A stretch of DNA of 11,580 nt. Origin: an uncultured Erysipelotrichaceae bacterium (GTDB lineage: Bacteria > Bacillota_I > Bacilli_A > RF39 > UBA660). The notes beneath the pieces were generated by a model. It had not been told where the DNA came from, made no database searches, and saw only the letters and a list, made by a program, of their open reading frames with translations. Position numbers and translations under genes: made by a program. Location: contig CADBLZ010000059.1 in assembly GCA_902795675.1 (NCBI GenBank), forward strand, positions 1-11,580, given 5' to 3'. Shown here in pieces: positions 6,444 to 11,580 of the stretch (its first letter is position 1; every line of letters begins with the position of its first letter).

Positions 6444-9400
6444 TATCTCTTATTATTATATATTGATAAACATTACCAATAAATTCATTGTTGTCATAAA
6501 TACTGAAGACAACACGATATGTACCTGTTTGTAATTGTGTATCTTTTAATGTTAACGTGAAATCATTTATTTCCGTTACATCATCAGTAGCAGTTTGAGC
6601 AATTGTATCACGAACAACATATTCTTTCTTAGCTGCATCTTTAACAGTTAATGTATCTGTTACATAATCTTGTAAGTCTACTAAAGTATATGTTCTTTCA
6701 AATTCTGTATTGTAGTCTCTTCGATATAATGCAACTCTTAAGTTACCATTTGCTAAACCACTCTTTAATTTAATATCGAAGTCTAATGTGTTATTACCAT
6801 TTTCATCAGCACCATTTGTATACTCATGGATTACTTCTGAATCTGGAATTGTTACATCTAATCCATATCTACTATTTAGAACGTTTAGTGTTAATTCAAT
6901 TTTGTTAACATCTTTATCACCATAGTATAAACCATCATATGAACCGAATGTTTCAACTACAAATTTGTATGTATCACTTGGTAAGGTTGCATTTTCAGTA
7001 TCTATTGTAATATTAGATGTTATTGTTGATGCACGACCAGCTAAGTTAATTCTTACTGTACCATCAATTCTTGGGTAATATGTTACACCATCGACAGTAA
7101 ATGATAAACCTAATAAATCGGCACCTGTTAACATTGTTCCATCTGAGTTATAAACAGATATCTTTGTACCTAGTTTATATTCATTATATGTCGTATCAGT
7201 TACTGATACACCACCAGATGAACCATTATTACTTTGTGTATTTAATGTCATGTTAACTGTTTCACCTGAATAAATACTTGTTTTATCCAATGAACCTGTT
7301 GTTACTAAACCATTTGTTACATCAGTATAAACACTATATACCATAGAGTCACCTTGTGAACCTAACGGTTTCATTACAACTATATCATGAACTGGTCCAT
7401 TATCTTTTTCTAGTTCTAGATAGAATAATTGTTTATTAATATTGTTAACAATATTTGTATCAACGAAGTCTACTTGGAAGATGAATTCTTCTAATGTTAA
7501 TTCACCGTCAGCATCACTATCTAAGTATCTTGCTGTCATAGCAGCGTCGTTATATTTATTATTCGTTGATGTACTAGCCATCTTCGTGAAGTCACGTAAG
7601 TAATACAAGTAATCACCAGAAGTGAAACTAGATGCTTTTTGATTATATACTTCTTGAGTAATATTGTAGTAATAATATTCATTAGTACGTAAGTCAAGCA
7701 TTGTGATAGTTGTTCCAACTGGTAAGTTAATACCTGAACGTAATGCACGATGGTTAGAATATCCTGAACCATATAATGATTCTTTTGTGAATAATTGATC
7801 TGGAGCGCCATCTTGACCTTTAACTTGAACATAGTTAGGATCATTGAATCTTATTAACATAGATTCATAAATACTAAATGAACTCTTAGATGAGATATTA
7901 GTTAATTTAGATGGGAATGTATGGTACTTCTTACCAGGAGTAATTGAAGATGCATAACCATTTTCATCACCAGTTATTATTCTTAATTTAATACGAATAT
8001 TAATTTCTTTAGGAATTAATACTGGAGCTCCTTCTTGATATTCATAGAATTGAAGTTTTAAGATACCATATCCTAAATCTTTTCCACCAGCTTCAATTTC
8101 TTCATCTGTAAGTGATACGTTCTTAGAATGATATAAGTAGAATTCTAAGACAGATGTGTTATTAGTATTATCTGTTTTATATATATCACCAGAATCACGA
8201 GAATGAATTGTTGGTTCAGCAGAATATAAATCTGTTTCTTCTTTACTAGCCCATCCAGTTGAAGATGTACCAAACGCTAAACCAAATTGACTATTAGCTA
8301 TATCACTTGAAGCAGCAATTTTTGGAACGTTTGCTTTATCGATAATTGATACATCACTATTTAGTGTTGCATCAGTAGCACTGAATGAATCTACTAAGTA
8401 GTAAGAACCATTTGCTGATAAGTCTAATAATGATAAGTCTTTAGCACCGAATGTAGAGAATCTTGATGCTTCTAGTGTTACTGTGTAGATTCTTATATCT
8501 TCACCTAAACGCCAGAAATAATAGTTAGATTCTTTATCACCATTTGGTGTTGGGATTACGTAATCTACTTTGATACGATTATTTTCATCAACATAGTTTG
8601 TATAGTAACCATCTACTTTGATGTTATGATCACTTGGGTCACCATTAGCAGCATAGTAGTGTTTACCTAAAACGTAAGTACCTTGAGCATCAAACATGTT
8701 AACATCAGCATTAGATGCTGTGCTACCAGTTAGATATGATGTGTTATACATACCCTTGTTGATAACTCCTTCGCTATTCTCAGAATACATACCTAGGAAG
8801 GCCATACCATGAACTTCACCAGTAGCATCTGTATTAACTGTTTCTGTTTTTAATACATTTAATACATTTAATGTATCATCTTGAGCTGTCATGATAGACA
8901 TGTATAATTTGTTGTCAGTATTTTTAGTAACTGTTCCAATATTAGTTATATTAGCAGTTTCTTTAACGAAGTTATCATTTTGATCATAATAACCACTGTA
9001 GATATTTAATAATAAGTTTGCACCTTTTGCTAAGAATAATTCTGTATTATTTAGCATGTATAGGTTTTCAATTCTGTTAAGTGCAAATAGTGTTGCGTTA
9101 TATTGGTTAGTACTATCTGATGTACCTTTGATTAAGATATGAGAGTTATTAATCTTAACATTAGTTGCTCTTTGTAGAGATAGTAATCTTTCAACATTAG
9201 AGCTTGTACCATAGTTAGTGATTAAGATATCAGAAGTTGCATCAGAAGCTATACTTGAAGCATTACCTGAACCAAAGATTGATCCAGCTATATCAATATT
9301 ATAGTTAGTACCATCAAGTCTTATATCAACACCTTTTGTAACACTTATAGCTGTAAAGTCGTAGTGTTCATCCATGCTAGCGTTCATTTCTGAACCACCG

Positions 9401-11580
9401 AAGATTGTACCACCTATTTCAATATCTTTTGTATATGGATTCATTAGGTTTCCGTTACCAGTATAATCGACAACGTTACCTATAAATACTTGTGTATAAC
9501 CATTAACCTTTGATGAGTTAGCACCACCATAGATGTTTCCAGCAATTGTACCAGATACTACATCTACTCTACTGGTTGATGAACCACCTTCTGCTCCTGT
9601 CATAGCTGCATTACCTGAAGCAAAGACAGAACCATTGATTGTACTACCAACTAAAGCAACGTATGAGTTACCAGTAACATTTCCTTGGTTACCACCACCA
9701 TAAACGTTAGTTGTAGTTGTACCATTCATGAAGGCAAGTGATGAACCTGTTACAACGGCTCCAGCACCTTTACCACCACCATAAATAGCAGTATTTACTG
9801 TTCCACCGTAACCTCTAGCATATGAGTAAGTACTTTCGGCATTGTTACCACCACCGTAAACAGTATCGATGTTTCGAGCATCATCTAATACGTTTACAAC
9901 AGCAACTGTAGCACTACCACCGGCATTATTACCACCGAATGCTTGTGTTACTTGTTCAAGATCAGCTTGAGGCATATCAGGAATGATGAATTTAACTTTG
10001 TTAATATCTTCTTCATCTTCCTCATGGTTAATATCACCGTTTTGTAATTCATCTATCTTATCTGTATCATACCAATTATCAGCAAAATCAACTTTGATAT
10101 AGTAATTAATTGGTAATTCTTTTGAATAAATGAAGAAGTTTGGATTTGTAATGTTAACTGTTGCACCAGGACTGATGAATACGTAATTTGTTGGTTCACC
10201 GAATCTTGTTTTACAGGCATTATATCCAGTCCATGCACGATGATCTGTATTATGAACATAATTAATATATTCTGTTGGATGGTCATTAAAGTATTGACAC
10301 ATGTATGTTGGAGAATCTTTTGAATTAGTATATGTATCATTAGCTATCCAGTAGCCTTCATGACCACCATGACTTATTCCTGTCCACTCAACATTAGTAT
10401 GATAGTAAGATTCTTTATTAATTTGACTATCATGTGAATAGATTACAATATCAGGCATTGCATAACCTTTAGTAGTTGAAGTATTGTGAATACTAATTGT
10501 TACGTTAGAAGCTGAGTTATATGTTTCAGAATCACCTACTGATTGCCAAATATTATATTGAATATTTGAAATAGTATAAGTTAATTCTAAGTCACCATAT
10601 CTAACTGTTTTTGTATATGAGTTATTTACTAAATCTCCTGTAGAAACACCTTCATTAGTGTGATTTTCTTTGTTTGTTAAGTGTTCTGTAAGATTATCAC
10701 TTATTGGATCATCTTCTTCAGGATCATCTGCTGATGCAGTTGAATCTGAATTGTCACCAAGATATGGAGGTTCAGTATATTGAGCACCTAAGTTAACAGT
10801 TGTAGTTGATACTTCACCAGATATGTTAGAACCACCGAAGACATTAGTATGTGTTCCACCTACTACATCAACAACAGTTGTTCCAGCACCGGCTTCTTCA
10901 CCACCACCATAAACATTAGTAGTTGTACCACTTATTAATTCGATATATGTGTCACCAGTATAAACTTGTTTTCCACCACCGTAGACATTAGTGATTGTTC
11001 CACCACCAATATAAACGTTAGGATTTGCAGCTGTACCACCAACATTGTTACCACCATATACGTTATTAACAACAACATCACCAGTTGTATAAATATATGA
11101 GTTATCAACAGTACCGTTAGTATTAGATCCACCAAAGACACTACCAACGTTTCCGCTTCTAATATTAACTAGAGTCTTAGCATTTTGAGCTGTGTTATGA
11201 ACACTTGCTTCTTCGCCACCACCATAAACACTACCAGGAGCGTCGGCATCGATATCAACATGAGTGTTAACACATCTTGTTGCAGCACCTTTACCACAAC
11301 CATATATACCTTTACTTGAACTGAATGTTCCACCAGTAATAAAGACATAAGTGTTACGAGCAATACCACCAGCATTATTACCACCATATACGTTATTAGT
11401 TATTGTTCCACCAGTAACATTTACGTGAGTTAATGTTGATGTTCCGGATTCATTATTACCACCGAATAAGTCACCTACTGTTGCACCATCTTCAACTTTA
11501 ATATATGAAGATTCAATATCAGATTGATAAGATCCACCATAAGCAGTAGTTATTTCACCACCTCTTAGGAAGACATATGA
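6436..11580 (-). CDS. Giant repeat-rich surface protein, N-terminus beyond window (at least 1714 aa visible)
   Basis: The frame is open from the window edge (11580, in frame) to TAA at 6438-6436. I translated 10459-11580 by hand and found no stop, and the repeats run through, so the Met at 10458 (visible residue 375) is internal. Layout in visible residues: repeat block 1 (1-about 262, VYGGG-like cores about every 26 residues); an interrupting region (about 265-540) with acidic linkers and two Cys; repeat block 2 (547-about 775); a beta-rich, possibly beta-solenoid stretch to about 1015; a mixed middle; an EF-hand-like loop (1354-1365); Ig-like modules (about 1425-1714). It ends ...YQYIIIRDML with no LPXTG and no C-terminal membrane helix, so anchoring must be N-terminal or non-covalent. 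Probably an extracellular adhesin or matrix protein; the exact family is not recognised. Composition is rich in Thr, Ser, Asn, Gly and Tyr. First visible gene of its transcription unit. Confidence 0.9.
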   Translation of the reverse strand, partial: SYVFLRGGEITTAYGGSYQSDIESSYIKVEDGATVGDLFGGNNESGTSTLTHVNVTGGTITNNVYGGNNAGGIARNTYVFITGGTFSSSKGIYGCGKGAATRCVNTHVDIDADAPGSVYGGGEEASVHNTAQNAKTLVNIRSGNVGSVFGGSNTNGTVDNSYIYTTGDVVVNNVYGGNNVGGTAANPNVYIGGGTITNVYGGGKQVYTGDTYIELISGTTTNVYGGGEEAGAGTTVVDVVGGTHTNVFGGSNISGEVSTTTVNLGAQYTEPPYLGDNSDSTASADDPEEDDPISDNLTEHLTNKENHTNEGVSTGDLVNNSYTKTVRYGDLELTYTISNIQYNIWQSVGDSETYNSASNVTISIHNTSTTKGYAMPDIVIYSHDSQINKESYYHTNVEWTGISHGGHEGYWIANDTYTNSKDSPTYMCQYFNDHPTEYINYVHNTDHRAWTGYNACKTRFGEPTNYVFISPGATVNITNPNFFIYSKELPINYYIKVDFADNWYDTDKIDELQNGDINHEEDEEDINKVKFIIPDMPQADLEQVTQAFGGNNAGGSATVAVVNVLDDARNIDTVYGGGNNAESTYSYARGYGGTVNTAIYGGGKGAGAVVTGSSLAFMNGTTTTNVYGGGNQGNVTGNSYVALVGSTINGSVFASGNAAMTGAEGGSSTSRVDVVSGTIAGNIYGGANSSKVNGYTQVFIGNVVDYTGNGNLMNPYTKDIEIGGTIFGGSEMNASMDEHYDFTAISVTKGVDIRLDGTNYNIDIAGSIFGSGNASSIASDATSDILITNYGTSSNVERLLSLQRATNVKINNSHILIKGTSDSTNQYNATLFALNRIENLYMLNNTELFLAKGANLLLNIYSGYYDQNDNFVKETANITNIGTVTKNTDNKLYMSIMTAQDDTLNVLNVLKTETVNTDATGEVHGMAFLGMYSENSEGVINKGMYNTSYLTGSTASNADVNMFDAQGTYVLGKHYYAANGDPSDHNIKVDGYYTNYVDENNRIKVDYVIPTPNGDKESNYYFWRLGEDIRIYTVTLEASRFSTFGAKDLSLLDLSANGSYYLVDSFSATDATLNSDVSIIDKANVPKIAASSDIANSQFGLAFGTSSTGWASKEETDLYSAEPTIHSRDSGDIYKTDNTNNTSVLEFYLYHSKNVSLTDEEIEAGGKDLGYGILKLQFYEYQEGAPVLIPKEINIRIKLRIITGDENGYASSITPGKKYHTFPSKLTNISSKSSFSIYESMLIRFNDPNYVQVKGQDGAPDQLFTKESLYGSGYSNHRALRSGINLPVGTTITMLDLRTNEYYYYNITQEVYNQKASSFTSGDYLYYLRDFTKMASTSTNNKYNDAAMTARYLDSDADGELTLEEFIFQVDFVDTNIVNNINKQLFYLELEKDNGPVHDIVVMKPLGSQGDSMVYSVYTDVTNGLVTTGSLDKTSIYSGETVNMTLNTQSNNGSSGGVSVTDTTYNEYKLGTKISVYNSDGTMLTGADLLGLSFTVDGVTYYPRIDGTVRINLAGRASTITSNITIDTENATLPSDTYKFVVETFGSYDGLYYGDKDVNKIELTLNVLNSRYGLDVTIPDSEVIHEYTNGADENGNNTLDFDIKLKSGLANGNLRVALYRRDYNTEFERTYTLVDLQDYVTDTLTVKDAAKKEYVVRDTIAQTATDDVTEINDFTLTLKDTQLQTGTYRVVFSIYDNNEFIGNVYQYIIIRDML
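7486..7521 (-). other. EF-hand-like calcium-binding loop in the giant protein
   Basis: Visible residues 1354-1365 read DSDADGELTLEE. Acidic residues stand at loop positions 1, 3, 5 and 12, Gly at 6, Leu at 8 and Thr at 9, which fits the canonical 12-residue EF-hand pattern. Helix-like sequence flanks it (NDAAMTARYL before, FIFQVDFV after). Only one copy is visible. Confidence 0.7.
9241..9942 (-). repeat. Repeat block 2 of the giant protein: resumed VYGGG units
   Basis: Eight units with cores at visible residues 547 (AFGGN), 574, 599, 626, 652 (VFASG), 683, 726 and 768 (IFGSG). Spacing is 25-31 for the first six, then about 42, with cores decaying toward the C-terminal side. The consensus is the same as block 1, so the two blocks are one array split by a 300-residue interruption. 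Confidence 0.8.
9943..10785 (-). other. Non-repetitive island domain interrupting the VYGGG array
   Basis: About 280 residues without the repeat core lie between the two blocks. The N-terminal side is an acidic, low-complexity linker (around ADDPEEDDPISDN) and the C-terminal side is another (around NHEEDEEDINK). The part between has Tyr/Trp/His-rich strands (VEWTGISHGGHEGYW, DHRAWTGYNACKTRF) and two Cys about 30 residues apart. It looks like a folded domain looped out of the repeat scaffold, perhaps a binding domain. No family recognised. Confidence 0.65.
10786..11580 (-). repeat. Repeat block 1 of the giant protein: about 26-residue GG-x(n)-VYGGG units
   Basis: Ten coding repeats. Their [VIAL][YF]GG-type cores begin at visible residues 13, 38, 64, 92, 118, 148, 174, 199, 223 and 247, so spacing is 24-30. 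A typical unit reads GGT-x-TNVYGGG followed by EEA, NNAGG, KQ or SNTNG, then a TxVxI-type strand. The unit at 92 has IYGCGKG and a second Cys eight residues after the first. The regular turn-strand period fits a parallel beta-solenoid with one coil per repeat. The array continues past the window edge. Confidence 0.85.

Noticed and set aside
7080..7730. Sortase-like motifs (LPVGT near 7720, LPSDT near 6980) in the giant protein
   Set aside because: They are not LPXTG, lie far from the C-terminus, and lack a following hydrophobic helix and basic tail.
7536..7844. Minus-strand ORFs at 7536-7844, 10053-10340, 10935-11147 and 11169-11387
   Set aside because: All lie within the giant gene in another frame. 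Their low-complexity Val/Leu/Ile/Thr runs are shadows of the repeats.
8850..8876. Short direct repeat tttaatacat in tandem
   Set aside because: Only about 2.5 copies within coding sequence (LNVLNVL); chance in AT-rich DNA.
6436..10458. A complete 1340-residue CDS starting at Met 10458
   Set aside because: The frame continues open to 11580 with the same repeats, so this Met is internal.
9241..11580. CRISPR-like or tandem DNA repeat because of recurring accaccacc / gtaaac words
   Set aside because: Units vary in sequence and length, keep the reading frame and encode a conserved peptide core; they are protein repeats.

Overview
The window is visibly AT-rich, gene-dense DNA with every supported gene on the minus strand. 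The code looks standard: stops are TAA, TAG and TGA, and Trp is TGG. Shine-Dalgarno sites are strong. A SipW-type signal peptidase sits among TasA/camelysin-like secreted proteins. Together this suggests a low-GC Bacillota (class Bacilli or an uncultured gut relative), but I cannot name a species.

Read in transcription order (high to low coordinates), the first unit starts beyond the right edge with a giant repeat-rich surface protein. Its frame stays open from the window end (11580) to a stop at 6436, so at least 1714 residues are visible and the N-terminus is missing. It carries two blocks of about 26-residue GG-x(n)-VYGGG repeats (18 units). A 300-residue interruption with acidic linkers separates the blocks. 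Then come a beta-rich middle, a canonical EF-hand-like loop and Ig-like C-terminal modules. It is followed by a 43-residue acidic ORF and a 524-residue helical cytosolic protein of unknown function. A rho-independent terminator (4704-4733) overlaps the end of that last gene.

Immediately behind the terminator a sigma-A-type extended -10 promoter (4673-4701) starts a second operon. Its genes are a degenerate signal-peptidase-like membrane protein, a TasA-like protein, an intact SipW-type signal peptidase, a second TasA-like protein, a larger membrane-anchored or secreted protein, a 335-residue helical cytosolic protein, and a membrane protein with a cytosolic coiled coil that runs off the left edge. 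The genes overlap or are separated by a few bases, which suggests tight translational coupling.

The locus reads as a surface-fibre or matrix system. SipW would process the small TasA-like subunits. The giant repeat protein would be a large surface partner. The pseudo-peptidase, the two helical proteins and the coiled-coil membrane protein would be dedicated but uncharacterised accessory parts. The protease and its likely substrates are well supported; the joint function of the rest is inference from gene order.
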